Source: an uncultured Opitutales bacterium
GTDB taxonomy: Bacteria; Verrucomicrobiota; Verrucomicrobiia; Opitutales; Intestinicryptomonadaceae
Direction of reading: 5' to 3'
Length of the DNA: 64,000 nucleotides
Assembly (NCBI GenBank): GCA_900547395.1
Contig: URGP01000002.1
Location: 62,001 to 126,000 of the forward strand
Below are positions 15,809 to 25,141 of the stretch, piece by piece; within the stretch, counting starts at the first letter, position 1; each line of letters starts with the position of its first letter. The translations under genes and the position numbers were made by a program. Under the pieces are notes generated by a model. It made no database searches. It was given only the letters and a program-made list of their open reading frames with translations, and was not told the origin of the DNA.

Positions 15809-18580
15809 ATGGATAAGAAACTGAAAATATTGGCTTTTTCAATCGCCGCGCTTTCGCTTGTTTCGGGGCTTGGCGCATGGGAAAAGAAAACCGCTCCTCT
15901 AATGACAAAATGGGCAGAGCTTGTGAGCCCCGAAAATGCCCTGCCCGAATATCCGCGCCCGCAACTCGTGCGAGAAAAATGGCTGAACTTAAACGGCGTC
16001 TGGGAATTTGAAGGGGTTGAAGGCATCAACAAGCGCATTCCATCATACGACTGGAAAGGCGTAGACGAAAGCATTTTTAAAGACATCAAAAGCGGCAAAA
16101 AACTTTCGGGAGAAATTCTTGTCCCATTCCCCGCAGAATCCGCGCTTTCGGGAGTTATGAAGCATTACGAATACTTAAAATACCGCCGCGAATTTGAAAT
16201 TCCGCAGGATTGGAAAGGCAAAGACGTAAAGCTAAACTTCGGGGCTGTCGATTTCATGTGCGATGTTTACATAAACGGAAAGCTTGCAGGCTCGCACCAA
16301 GGCGGATACGACGCGTTTTCGTTCAACATCTCAAAGCTTTTGAAAAGCGGCAAAAACGAAATCATAGTTTCCGTTTACGACCCGACCGATAACGGCATAA
16401 ATCCCGTCGGCAAGCAGAGAATCGAACCCGAAGGCTACTGGTACACCCCGTGCAGCGGAATTTGGCAGACGGTTTGGCTCGAACCCGTTTCAAAAGGGTC
16501 GATAGACAGCCTAAAACTCATACCAAGCGTTAAAAACGGCTATCTTTCGATAACCGCGAATGCCGAAGAAATTTTACAGCAAATAGAAGTCGAAGCGTAC
16601 GATGGCGATAAAAAAGTTGCCAAAGCAAGCGGCGTCGCAAACAAGGAAATAAAGCTTGAAATCCCGAATGCAAAACTGTGGTCGCCTGACTCTCCATTCT
16701 TGTACGACTTAAAAATAAAGGTTAAGAAATTCGGCAAGACCATTGACGAAGTCGATTCGTATTTCGGAATGCGCGAAATCGGCAAAAAAGTAATAAACGG
16801 CATAACCCGCCCCACCATAAACGGCGAATTTATTTTCCAAATAGGAACTCTCGACCAAGGCTACTGGCCGGACGGCAATCTGACCGCCCCCACAGACGAA
16901 GCATTGAAAAGCGATATCCAAAACCACAAGGATTTGGGCTTTAACCTAATCCGCAAGCACATCAAAGTTGAACCTGCGCGCTGGTTTTACTGGTGCGACA
17001 AAATCGGGATGCTCGTGTGGCAGGACATGCCAAATTCACACACGCACTCAGTGCTTATAAAGGAAGGCAAAAAAGAAGTAAAAAGGGAAAGTTTCAGACC
17101 CAACGAAGAGGAGCGCAAAATTTTTGAAAACTACGCCAAGGAAATCATAGACGAACACATAAGCCATCCTTGCATAATAACCTGGATTTTATTTAACGAA
17201 GGCTGGTCGATGTACGGCAAGCGCGAAGACATCAAAAGATTTTCCGACAAAATCAGCGCGTACGACCCGTCCCGCTTCGTAAACGACTCGTCGGGGCTTC
17301 CCAACGAGCATGTAAGCGGGGATGTTTACGACCTTCACATATACCAAGGCCCTTCCGCCGGCGTTCTTGAAAGCAACACATTCGCGGCTCTCGGAGAGTT
17401 TGGCGGAGTGGGGTTGAACGTAAAGGGGCACAACTGGTTCGACAGGGGCGGCTGGGCTTACGGAGAGATGAACAAAACCAACGAAGACCTCACAAAGCGG
17501 TACTTGCAAATGCAAAACGAGTTGTATTCGCTGATGTACCACCCGGGGTTAAGCGCGTCGATGTACACCCAGATTTCCGACGTGGAAGGCGAGACAAACG
17601 GCTTATACACATACGACCGCAAAGTGCTGAAAATGGACGCAAAAAAGATAAAAGCCGCCCATGATAAAATTGTATCAGCGTCAAAAAATATGCCAAAAAT
17701 CACCAATGCAAACGACAAGCTTTCGTTCGCAGATAAAAATCCCGTTCTTAAAAAGAGCAAAGACTTGCAGTTTGCGTATCTGAAAAACCAAAATAAAGAA
17801 GACGCAAACATAACTTCCGCAATAGCCGAATGCGAATTTAAACTGCCCGAAGGCAAAGACGCCTCCGCAGGCATTGCAATGCGCGCGGTAAATGGCGGCG
17901 GCTATCTTTTCGGCATAAAATCAGACGGCACGATATTCATAAAAAGCTTAGGCGAAAATTCAGAAAAAATCGACATTGAAAAGAAAACCGAAATCAAGGG
18001 GAAAATCCATTTGAAAGCGCAGGCTTTCGGTTCGGTTCTTTACCTTTACGCAAACGGCAACCGCATATTTGCAAAAGACGCCTTCAATTCCTACGGCAAG
18101 TGCGGAGTTTTCGCGCAAAACTCGCAAGTCAAATTTGAGAACTTCAAAATCGGAAACCCTGCCCGCAGAATTCGCGCGACAGAGACAACCGTTAAATTTA
18201 TAGTAATAAGGGAGGAAAAAGACAAAATCCGCTGTATCTTCGACTGCAATCCCAAAGTTATGGGCGACTGCCATTGGGAGCTTGAAGCGGGTCTTGCCGA
18301 CAAAAGCGGAGTGTCGTTTAGGTCTATGAGCCACCCCGACAAATACCTGACGCTAAACCCTGACGGAAACATCACTTTGAAGACATTTGAAGATAGCGAT
18401 GAATACAAGAAAAATGCCACTTGGTACATGAGAAAAGGCAACCACGAAGGCTTGCATTACTCGTTCGAATCAATGGCAAAAAAAGGCGAGTTTATGAAGC
18501 ACAAGGCGTGGAACCTCGTTGCCGCCCCTGTAAAGACAGGAGGCGAAAAGTTTGACTCAACGCTCGAACTCATGGAATAG
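15809..18580 (+). CDS. Secreted GH2 family glycosidase with C-terminal jelly-roll and AbfB-like domains
   Basis: 923 residues with a signal peptide (about 1-22). GH2 sugar-binding, immunoglobulin-like and TIM-barrel domains span about 45-610. The acid/base is predicted at Glu464 in ILFNEGWSMY and the nucleophile at Glu530 in LGEFGG. Residues about 665-782 form a concanavalin-like jelly roll resembling DUF1080/LamG modules (GYLFGIKSDG, KCGVFAQNSQVKFENFKIG). Residues about 820-923 match the AbfB/CBM42 beta-trefoil pattern (SFRSMSHPDKYLTL). The extras probably bind polysaccharide, with arabinose-bearing chains the likely target of an AbfB module. The specificity of the GH2 core cannot be read from sequence. 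It is a single-gene unit with its own terminator. Confidence 0.85.
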   Translation: MDKKLKILAFSIAALSLVSGLGAWEKKTAPLMTKWAELVSPENALPEYPRPQLVREKWLNLNGVWEFEGVEGINKRIPSYDWKGVDESIFKDIKSGKKLSGEILVPFPAESALSGVMKHYEYLKYRREFEIPQDWKGKDVKLNFGAVDFMCDVYINGKLAGSHQGGYDAFSFNISKLLKSGKNEIIVSVYDPTDNGINPVGKQRIEPEGYWYTPCSGIWQTVWLEPVSKGSIDSLKLIPSVKNGYLSITANAEEILQQIEVEAYDGDKKVAKASGVANKEIKLEIPNAKLWSPDSPFLYDLKIKVKKFGKTIDEVDSYFGMREIGKKVINGITRPTINGEFIFQIGTLDQGYWPDGNLTAPTDEALKSDIQNHKDLGFNLIRKHIKVEPARWFYWCDKIGMLVWQDMPNSHTHSVLIKEGKKEVKRESFRPNEEERKIFENYAKEIIDEHISHPCIITWILFNEGWSMYGKREDIKRFSDKISAYDPSRFVNDSSGLPNEHVSGDVYDLHIYQGPSAGVLESNTFAALGEFGGVGLNVKGHNWFDRGGWAYGEMNKTNEDLTKRYLQMQNELYSLMYHPGLSASMYTQISDVEGETNGLYTYDRKVLKMDAKKIKAAHDKIVSASKNMPKITNANDKLSFADKNPVLKKSKDLQFAYLKNQNKEDANITSAIAECEFKLPEGKDASAGIAMRAVNGGGYLFGIKSDGTIFIKSLGENSEKIDIEKKTEIKGKIHLKAQAFGSVLYLYANGNRIFAKDAFNSYGKCGVFAQNSQVKFENFKIGNPARRIRATETTVKFIVIREEKDKIRCIFDCNPKVMGDCHWELEAGLADKSGVSFRSMSHPDKYLTLNPDGNITLKTFEDSDEYKKNATWYMRKGNHEGLHYSFESMAKKGEFMKHKAWNLVAAPVKTGGEKFDSTLELME

Positions 18581-18594
18581 GCTTAAATCCCAAA

Positions 18595-18623
18595 AGCGGC
18601 GCAACAAAACGCCGCTTTTTTTT
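18595..18623 (+). terminator. Rho-independent terminator after the GH2 gene
   Basis: Stem AGCGGCG (18595-18601) and CGCCGCT (18610-18616) with an 8-base loop, followed by seven T. It also lies just past the end of the convergent ABC gene. Confidence 0.88.
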
Positions 18624-18637
18624 GCGCAAATAAAAAA

Positions 18638-19327
18638 TCAAGATAAAAGACAACCGTCGTTTATGCGTATGATTCTGTCGGCAATATCCAAAATTCGGTT
18701 GTCGTGCGTTACAAGCACAACCGTAACACCCAATTCTTTCGACATCTTTTTGATAAGCTCCACAACTTCCCTGCCCGTTTTTTCGTCAAGAGAAGCCGTA
18801 GGTTCGTCTGCAAGAACAATCGCGGGCTTTCTTATCAGCGCGCGCGCGATTGCAACGCGCTGTTTTTGACCGCCCGACAAGTGCGCGGGTTTTTTTTCCG
18901 CATGAGACGCAATGCCGACGGTTTGAAGAGCCTCATAGGCAAGTTCGCGCGAGCTTTTGGAATTCTGAGACTTGTCGAAAGCAAGCGGCAACTGCACATT
19001 TTGCAAAACGGTTATCGAATCAAGCAAATGGTGGCTTTGGAAGATAAAGCCTATTTTGCGCCTTATTTCGCGAAGCCTCGACTGGTTTGCCCCGCTTAAA
19101 TGGTCGCCGTCTATCACGATGTCGCCGCTCTGGATTGTAAGCTGCGCGCCAATCAGCTTTAAGAGCGTGGATTTACCCGACCCCGATGGCCCCATAATTA
19201 TTGCGATTTCGCCCCCGTAAAAATCCAGATCTATGCCGTGCAAAACTTCCTTAACGCCGTCGCCTTCGGTGTAATTGTGGCGAAGTCCGCTAATTGAAAT
19301 CACTGCCTTGGATTTTTCTTTCATCAT
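18638..19327 (-). CDS. ABC transporter ATPase, LolD/MacB/DevA type
   Basis: 229 residues from ATG 19327 (a second ATG follows at once). It has Walker A GPSGSGKSTLL, Q-loop FIFQSHHLLDSITVLQNVQLPL, signature LSGGQKQRVAIARAL, Walker B IVLADEP and the H-loop LVTHD. The FQ.HHLL and D-loop patterns place it with LolD, MacB and DevA ATPases that drive lipoprotein release or periplasmic export. No permease gene is adjacent, so its membrane partner must be encoded elsewhere. Symbol withheld because LolD cannot be told from its relatives on sequence alone. Confidence 0.85.
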   Translation of the reverse strand: MMKEKSKAVISISGLRHNYTEGDGVKEVLHGIDLDFYGGEIAIIMGPSGSGKSTLLKLIGAQLTIQSGDIVIDGDHLSGANQSRLREIRRKIGFIFQSHHLLDSITVLQNVQLPLAFDKSQNSKSSRELAYEALQTVGIASHAEKKPAHLSGGQKQRVAIARALIRKPAIVLADEPTASLDEKTGREVVELIKKMSKELGVTVVLVTHDNRILDIADRIIRINDGCLLS

Positions 19328-19383
19328 AAAACAAATAAACAAAAAAGCCCCCGCCCTTTCAACCAAATTCTAAGCCAAGGCGC

Positions 19384-19417
19384 AAAAAAAGCGGCGCGTT
19401 CCATCTCCGCGCCGCTT
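19384..19417 (-). terminator. Rho-independent terminator of the Gfo/Idh/MocA-HEAT operon
   Basis: Perfect 10-base stem AAGCGGCGCG (19389-19398) and CGCGCCGCTT (19408-19417), 9-base loop, with a T run on the minus strand. Confidence 0.9.
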
Positions 19418-19431
19418 GAAAAAAATAAATA

Positions 19432-21120
19432 TTATCTCGGTTCTTCGCCCCTGTTCTTAATATAGCCCAAAGATTTTTCCAGTGCGGACTTTTCAGCTTC
19501 GCCGCACTTTGCGCCGGCAATCATATCCGACACAAGCTGTTCGCATTTTTGATGGTCGGGCATTCTGCGCCAGTTGTCTCTTGTCAGACGTTTGGCAAAA
19601 GGCGCAAGCTGGGAAATTTCTATTTTGCCGGCCTTGCCATCTGCAACTTTCTTTGCAAGAGCCATAAACGCATTCGCGTCTCCGCATTCCATAAGGGCTA
19701 AGAAATAGCATTTTTCCAAGCCTTCCGAAATTTCTTTGGGCGCGGATTTGAATGCGTTTTCAAGCATTCCCAAGAACTTCTGAGCGTCAGATGTTCGGAT
19801 TGCGACATTTCTAACAACAAAACCCAAACGGTAAACGAACTGCTTGTCGTTCGGCTTGTTCCGCTTTGCAAATTCAATGATTTTTTCGACATCTTCATCG
19901 GTTGCCAAAATTTCATATGAAGCCAAAGCGTCGCCCCAGACGCGCGAATTGAGCTTTTCAAACAAAATTGGCTTTGCGTCTATTGAACGAAGCCCAATCA
20001 AGCGAATTGCATTAGAATCGTCCTGCGTTGCCTTTTCGATTATAAAAGCATCGATTTCAGCTCCGCCTTTCTGCATTCCCTCCATCGCCCAAGCGATGAT
20101 TGCATGCGGAAGACCGCGCGTTTTGTCCCTTAGTTTTATCATTTCAACAACCGCTTCCTTGCCGCCGATTTTTTCGAGAGCAAGGGCGAGAGAAACGCAA
20201 ACAAATGGGTCTTTTGCATCTTCAAGGTTGTCAAAAACGAACTTTTTTGCAGCCTCATTTTGGACAGTTGCAAGATTTGTGATTATCCAAGCCTTCAAGG
20301 TCGGAGAGGCTGAATTATACGCCGTTTGCAAATCCGCCATAAGCGAATTTTCTTTGCTTGCGATATATGGGACCACAAAAGCAACTTCCCATTCGTTTGC
20401 AGATTTCAAGGCTTCCTGCGCTTTTGCCTTTGAGGGATTTTTCAAAAAGTCCTGCTGAAACTTGTCAAGGCTTGTCGGCACCAAAACGCCCGCGCCGTCC
20501 ATTGCAACTATGGCAAAATCTTTTGATTTCTTTTGGGAATCTACAAACTGCTTTTTATCGCCGCGCTTTGCGACGGCATAAAGAGCCATATTCTTTACGT
20601 TTGGATTTTTCGCGCTCTTAAATATTTCAACCAAAACGTTTCCCGCATTTTTTGCGGGCATTTTCTGCAATGCGCCGCAAGAGATAAGAGCGAGAGTCTC
20701 GTCGTCTGAAAGAGCCGCTTTTTTAAGAAAGGCGAAGGACTTTTCAGAACCCGCAAACTCGAGCATTCTCACGAGTTCGCACTTCGTGTTCGCGTCTTTT
20801 ACACTTTCCAAATTCGCGAGAATTTCGCGCTCGAAAGCCTGCAAGTCCGCGGGATTTTTCGTCGCGTCAAACAGTATGTTTAACAAGTCGTCCTGATACT
20901 GGTACCTCGACATGTCGTTGACATCCGCATCGCGGTACTCGTACTCGCGGTTATTCTTGTCGCGGAAAGAGCGGTTTTGGTTGTTGAATTTAATCGGCTG
21001 CTCGATTTCACCCGCCATTACTTGGACGTCGCGCTTTATTCTTGCGGCATCGATTTCGGCAAAGCTTGAAAATGCTGAAAGCATAAACGCGCATGCCGCC
21101 AAAATATGTGTGTATTTCAT
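19432..21120 (-). CDS. Exported HEAT-repeat protein
   Basis: 562 residues with a signal peptide (1-21, ending SFA). After a short charged segment, the protein consists of paired helices of HEAT type from about residue 75 to the end (for example CELVRMLEFAGSEKSFAFLKKAAL, VCVSLALALEKIGGKEAVVEMI given here as fragments). HEAT solenoids mediate protein contacts, and no catalytic motif is visible. A GGAG site sits 8 bases before the ATG. It begins 21 bases after the stop of the Gfo/Idh/MocA gene on the same strand, so the two are likely co-transcribed and may act together outside the cytoplasm. Confidence 0.82.
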   Translation of the reverse strand: MKYTHILAACAFMLSAFSSFAEIDAARIKRDVQVMAGEIEQPIKFNNQNRSFRDKNNREYEYRDADVNDMSRYQYQDDLLNILFDATKNPADLQAFEREILANLESVKDANTKCELVRMLEFAGSEKSFAFLKKAALSDDETLALISCGALQKMPAKNAGNVLVEIFKSAKNPNVKNMALYAVAKRGDKKQFVDSQKKSKDFAIVAMDGAGVLVPTSLDKFQQDFLKNPSKAKAQEALKSANEWEVAFVVPYIASKENSLMADLQTAYNSASPTLKAWIITNLATVQNEAAKKFVFDNLEDAKDPFVCVSLALALEKIGGKEAVVEMIKLRDKTRGLPHAIIAWAMEGMQKGGAEIDAFIIEKATQDDSNAIRLIGLRSIDAKPILFEKLNSRVWGDALASYEILATDEDVEKIIEFAKRNKPNDKQFVYRLGFVVRNVAIRTSDAQKFLGMLENAFKSAPKEISEGLEKCYFLALMECGDANAFMALAKKVADGKAGKIEISQLAPFAKRLTRDNWRRMPDHQKCEQLVSDMIAGAKCGEAEKSALEKSLGYIKNRGEEPR

Positions 21121-21141
21121 AAAAAAATCTCCGTTTTGATG

Positions 21142-22458
21142 TTAAACGCCAAGGAAGTACGGCGCGCGGCGCACGCGCGAAGTCATCGACTGCGCAACAG
21201 GGTCGCCAATTATTTTTTCAGCCTTTGCATCCCACTTTATCGGGCGGTTCAAGCGAAGCGCCATGGCGGAAAGCTGGCATGTCGCGCTCGTGTGGTAGCC
21301 GACATCCGCGTTGCAAATCGGAGTTCCGCCCGTGCGTATGCAGTTTATCAAATCTTCGCGGATATTCGGAACTACTTGAAGCTTTGTCGAGCCGTTTGGC
21401 AAAAAGCCCTTTGCAAGCCATTCGGGGTCGGAGTCGATGCGGTTGCCGCGGCTCACCCTTACTTCGCCCTTTGTTCCGACAAATCTAATCATGTGCCCCT
21501 TTGTTCCGCCATTTTGACCGAACGGATTTATGTACACTCTCGGACCGTTTTCATACTCGAAAAACCTGCAAACGGAGCCGTCTGTATTCGGCGGGCAAAA
21601 TAGTGTCGGGAATGAATCGTCCTTGCCCAAAGCCCACTGGATGATGTCGTAGTGGTGCGCGCCCCAGTCGCCGTCCTTTCGGCAGCCGTAATCCCAGAAG
21701 CAACGCCAGCCGCCGTTCCAGAAACTGCGCACTCTTTCGGAATTATACGGATACCACGGAGACGGTCCAAGCCACTTTTCGTAGTTAAATCCTTCGGGAA
21801 TGGGCTCTTCCTTCAAAATTTTCGGCTGCGCGAAAACCCCGATGTCGGTATAAATTTCCTTGACGTCGCCAATCAGCTTGTTGCGCACGATTTCAGCCGC
21901 CTTGCGGAAAGAAGCCTCCGTTCGCTGCTGTGTGCCGACTTGAAGCTTTATGCCGGTTCTCCGCACTGCGTCCGACAATATTTTGCCCTCTTCGATTGTG
22001 AGGCTCATGGGCTTTTCAAGATAGACGTGCTTGCCCGCCTTTGCGGCGGCGAGGGCTATTTGAACGTGCCAGTGGTCGGGAGTTGCAATTACAACGGCGT
22101 CGATGTCGTCGCGCTCTATGATGTCTTGATAGTCTTCGGTCATGTCGCAGCCCTTGTAGTTTTCAAGATTGCTGCGGCGCGCCGAAATTTCCTCGACAAC
22201 GCGCTTTGATTCTTCCCTGTTAGACCTGCGAACATCGCAAACCGCAATAACCTGCGAGCCTCCGAAGCCCGCATAAAAATCCCTGTGCCCGCGCATTTGG
22301 CTTCCTACGCCGATGCAGCCGAACACAATTCTTTCGCTCGGAGCCAAAACTCCGCCCTTCCCCAACGCCGACGCAGGTATGATTGTCGGCAAAAACGCTC
22401 CCGCAAAAGCCGCGGCGGCAGACTTCTTTATGAAGTCTCTTCTCGATAGTTTTTTCAT
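21142..22458 (-). CDS. TAT-exported Gfo/Idh/MocA family oxidoreductase
   Basis: 438 residues. The twin-arginine signal SRRDFIKKS and an Ala-rich stretch (to about residue 33) indicate folded export. The NAD(P)-binding Rossmann motif FGCIGVGSQMRGH follows, and VYLEKPMSL contains the EKP lysine typical of the family. The C-terminal GFO/IDH domain includes CRKDGDWGAHHYDIIQWAL, with the His pair used for catalysis. Such exported proteins often oxidise or isomerise sugars at C3 with tightly bound cofactor, and in 3-keto-glycoside pathways they generate the substrate for DUF1080 enzymes. AAGGA precedes the ATG. It is the first gene of a two-gene unit with the HEAT protein. Confidence 0.9.
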   Translation of the reverse strand: MKKLSRRDFIKKSAAAAFAGAFLPTIIPASALGKGGVLAPSERIVFGCIGVGSQMRGHRDFYAGFGGSQVIAVCDVRRSNREESKRVVEEISARRSNLENYKGCDMTEDYQDIIERDDIDAVVIATPDHWHVQIALAAAKAGKHVYLEKPMSLTIEEGKILSDAVRRTGIKLQVGTQQRTEASFRKAAEIVRNKLIGDVKEIYTDIGVFAQPKILKEEPIPEGFNYEKWLGPSPWYPYNSERVRSFWNGGWRCFWDYGCRKDGDWGAHHYDIIQWALGKDDSFPTLFCPPNTDGSVCRFFEYENGPRVYINPFGQNGGTKGHMIRFVGTKGEVRVSRGNRIDSDPEWLAKGFLPNGSTKLQVVPNIREDLINCIRTGGTPICNADVGYHTSATCQLSAMALRLNRPIKWDAKAEKIIGDPVAQSMTSRVRRAPYFLGV

Positions 22459-22590
22459 GTTTCCTTTCCCGATATTTTCTTATTTTTTACATAAATAAGA
22501 CAAAAATTAAACTTTTTACCAAGAATTATTGCAGACACGGAAAGAATTTCAAGATTTTAGTACAAAATTCGCCTCGCAAAAAACGCAACC

Positions 22591-22618
22591 TTGACTAAAA
22601 GAAATTCCGATTTAGTAT
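22591..22618 (+). promoter_or_regulatory. Possible promoter of ribE
   Basis: TTGACT at 22591-22596 and TAGTAT at 22613-22618 with 16-base spacing, 32 bases before the ATG. There is no FMN riboswitch fold in the 190-base gap, so ribE does not appear to be under that control here. Confidence 0.35.
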
Positions 22619-22649
22619 GCGTTCTTTAATTTAAAACAGGAGGATTTTT

Positions 22650-23270
22650 ATGTTTACAGGCATAGTTGAAGCGACAGGCAAAGTGATTTCATTGGAAAAC
22701 AAAGACAAGGCTTGGCTTATGAAAGTCGAAGCCCCCAAGTTCATAGCGGAAGATTTAAATATCGGCGATTCTCTGGCAAACAACGGTTGCTGCCTCACTG
22801 TCGTCCAAAAAGAAGCAGAAACAATAAGCTTTGAGCTTTTGGAAGAAACTTTGAGGCTCACAAGCTTTGAAGGTCTTAAAAGCGGCTCTCTCGTAAACTT
22901 GGAAAGACCTTTGCAGTCGGGAGCAAGGCTCGGAGGGCATTTTGTATCGGGACATATCGACGTCCGCACAAAAATCCTCGATTTTGAAAAGAGGGGCAAG
23001 AATTTTTATTTGAGAGTGGAAGTCCCGCAAGAATTTTCAAAGTACGCGGTTTACAAAGGCTCAATTGCAATAGACGGCATTTCGCTAACAATCGCGGAAG
23101 TGCATTCCGATTCTCTCGCAGTTTGGCTTATACCGCACACATTGGAAGTCACAAACCTTTCGCAGGCGCACGCGGGCAAATTCGTAAATTTGGAATTCGA
23201 CCTTCTCGCAAAATACGTTGAAAAAATCGCTCTCGGCAACCGCGATAAATCCCCCTACCAGCCTCAATGA
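22650..23270 (+). CDS. ribE: Riboflavin synthase, alpha chain
   Basis: 206 residues, the family length. It contains the two internal lumazine-binding repeats, starting at MFTGIVEATGKV and, in the second half, at VSGHIDVRTKI. The motif GCCLTVV and its repeat counterpart GISLTIAEV mark the paired barrels. The enzyme joins two molecules of 6,7-dimethyl-8-ribityllumazine into riboflavin. AGGAGG precedes the ATG at ideal distance. Its stop overlaps the start of the next gene by four bases. The other riboflavin genes are not nearby. Confidence 0.96.
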   Translation: MFTGIVEATGKVISLENKDKAWLMKVEAPKFIAEDLNIGDSLANNGCCLTVVQKEAETISFELLEETLRLTSFEGLKSGSLVNLERPLQSGARLGGHFVSGHIDVRTKILDFEKRGKNFYLRVEVPQEFSKYAVYKGSIAIDGISLTIAEVHSDSLAVWLIPHTLEVTNLSQAHAGKFVNLEFDLLAKYVEKIALGNRDKSPYQPQ

Positions 23271-24253
23271 GAAGAAGAAAAAAGCCGTCTAAAAACATTT
23301 GGATAAAGCTCGTGTGGCTTTTGGCGGTTTTGCTTGCCGCCCTCTTTTACCAAGTTTCCCCGCAGGACATTCTAAGCGGAAATTTTGGCAAAAACCGCCA
23401 TATAGTCCAAACTTCCGCACAACTCGAGCCTTCAAAAATACGCGAAGAGGGTAAAATCAGGGTGTGCATATGGAACGTACATTGCTATCTTGACACCTAT
23501 CGAATAAAAAACGGCAGGCGCATAAAATCTCCAAAGCCCGAAGACGAAAAAGAGGAAATCGTAAAAATCATAAAAGACATAAACCCCGATGTTCTCGGCA
23601 TAGAGGAAATCGGCGGAGAGCCTTACGCGAAAGAGTTTGCAAAACGCCTTTCGCAAAGCGGCATGAACTACCCCTATTTCGCGGTTTCGGAAGAAAGCTC
23701 CGAATATCCGCAATGCGCGATTTTTTCAAAAATCCCGTTTCAAAAAACAAACATTCTCGCCGTAAAGAACTTCGACTATTTCGGTGAAAGCGCGCGCTCG
23801 CCGCGCGGAATGCTTGTTGCAGATTTTAAAACGGGCGGCAAGGATTGGAGGTTCGGCTCGATACACCTTAAAAGCAAGTTCGGAGCAAAAGCCCGCGACA
23901 GGGAAAACAATTTGTTCAGGCAAAAAGAGGCGGAGTTAATCGCAAAAGACATGTCGAGATTTTTGAGAAAAGGCGGTCTTGCCATAATCGGCGGAGACTT
24001 TAACGAAGAGCCAAAAGACGGAGCAATAGCCATACTGAAAAAAGCGGGGTTTGAGCCTTTAAAACAGGAAAACCCAAACGGCTTGCCATTTTCATACCAT
24101 TGGGCAAAAGAAAACGCATACAGGCAATTCGACTTTTTCATGATATCAAAACCCATGAAGAAATACGCGGAAAAAGCAGACGTTTTGCCCATAGTGAAAT
24201 CCGCAAGCGACCATGCGGCAGTCTTTACCGATTTGGACTTCTCGAAAAACTAA
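23267..24253 (+). CDS. Endonuclease/exonuclease/phosphatase (EEP) family protein, membrane anchored
   Basis: 328 residues. A basic start and one hydrophobic helix (about residues 12-28) suggest an inner-membrane anchor with the enzyme outside. EEP motifs are all present: CIWNVHCYLD, GIEEIGGEP with the metal-binding Glu, FGSIHLKSK, IGGDFNEEP with Asp and Asn, and SDHAAVFTD with the catalytic Asp-His. The family cleaves phosphodiesters or phosphomonoesters in nucleic acids, lipids or inositol phosphates, and the substrate here is unknown. It starts within the ribE stop (ATGA), so it is translated from the ribE transcript. Confidence 0.85.
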   Translation: MRRRKKPSKNIWIKLVWLLAVLLAALFYQVSPQDILSGNFGKNRHIVQTSAQLEPSKIREEGKIRVCIWNVHCYLDTYRIKNGRRIKSPKPEDEKEEIVKIIKDINPDVLGIEEIGGEPYAKEFAKRLSQSGMNYPYFAVSEESSEYPQCAIFSKIPFQKTNILAVKNFDYFGESARSPRGMLVADFKTGGKDWRFGSIHLKSKFGAKARDRENNLFRQKEAELIAKDMSRFLRKGGLAIIGGDFNEEPKDGAIAILKKAGFEPLKQENPNGLPFSYHWAKENAYRQFDFFMISKPMKKYAEKADVLPIVKSASDHAAVFTDLDFSKN

Positions 24254-24284
24254 ACAACCGAACTTTTTGAGTTCGGCTGTTTTC
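24254..24284 (+). terminator. Hairpin terminator after the EEP gene
   Basis: 11-base stem ACAACCGAACT (24254-24264) and AGTTCGGCTGT (24270-24280) with one mismatch and a 5-base loop, followed by T. It can serve the convergent gene as well. Confidence 0.75.
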
Positions 24285-24285
24285 G

Positions 24286-25113
24286 TCATTTATAAAAAAT
24301 CTTGCGCTGCAAAAGGAAAATCCTCGACACAAGCACTATCCAGAAAATACAGGCGATTGTAAGAATAACCGTGTGGTAAATCGCAAAAATCAAAATTCCC
24401 TTCGCAGCGTCTATGTTGACAAAGCCCGAAAACCATATTTTTTGAAAGAACAAAATCAAAAACTCAAACAAGGTGAAAAACCACCACAAAATCAAAAAAT
24501 TCAAATCCAAAATATTCAAAGCCTTGCCGTTCGCGTTCTTTGACGCCTTGTAAACATAAAAAACGACAATAAACGGATTTACCAAATTGACAATGGGAAT
24601 GAAAAGCGACCAGCCCGAAAAAGACGGCGAAAGCCTGCAGCTTTTGTCGAGCGCGCGGAGGTTTGAAACTATCGTGAAAATCCAGTTCTGCGCCGCCTTT
24701 GCAATAAACAGCAAAAGAATAAACAAAACAAGCGAAGTCAAAAACGATATTTTGTGGTATTCCAAACCGACGCACTTCAAGAAAGTTGAAGAAGTGTCGG
24801 GCGATACGAGAAGCTTCTCAAAATACGCCAAGCGTTTAAAATCTATGAGCAGTGTCAAAAAGACCAAAATTGTGAAAGCCGAAAGCAAGCCCCTGAAAAG
24901 CTTGGTAGCGTTTGAAAGCTCTTTTAACCTCGTGTATGTTTTGCGCCCGAACTGCCTGAATAAATCAGTGCTTTTTAACTGCGCCCAGCTTTGCATTCCG
25001 CGCGACCAGACTTTCGTGTCCTGATTTATTATATGTTTTGTGTAAAGTTCGTTAAGCGCGGCATCGGCAACGGGACCGCATTTTTTCTTCTTATTGTCGA
25101 GGTAATACCACAT
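24286..25113 (-). CDS. GYF_2 plus DUF4328 membrane protein
   Basis: 275 residues. Residues 1-50 match the bacterial GYF_2/DUF4339 domain (WYYLDNKKKKCGPVADAALNEL, then WSRGMQSWAQL). The rest has about five membrane helices with the DUF4328 pattern, including W.FTIVSNLRAL, PIVNLVNPFIVVFYVYKASK and a following WWFFTLFEF helix. The function is unknown. GYF-like heads are thought to bind peptides and are often coupled to RDD or DUF4328 membrane parts. It lies 28 bases after mnmE on the same strand and may be the last gene of that operon. Confidence 0.75.
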   Translation of the reverse strand: MWYYLDNKKKKCGPVADAALNELYTKHIINQDTKVWSRGMQSWAQLKSTDLFRQFGRKTYTRLKELSNATKLFRGLLSAFTILVFLTLLIDFKRLAYFEKLLVSPDTSSTFLKCVGLEYHKISFLTSLVLFILLLFIAKAAQNWIFTIVSNLRALDKSCRLSPSFSGWSLFIPIVNLVNPFIVVFYVYKASKNANGKALNILDLNFLILWWFFTLFEFLILFFQKIWFSGFVNIDAAKGILIFAIYHTVILTIACIFWIVLVSRIFLLQRKIFYK

Positions 25114-25141
25114 AGATAAAAAATAAAACGTTTTATATTTT

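Noticed and set aside
22459..22649. Possible FMN riboswitch upstream of ribE
   Set aside because: None of the conserved RFN element segments are visible in the gap, and the region is A+T-rich with a simple promoter-like pair.
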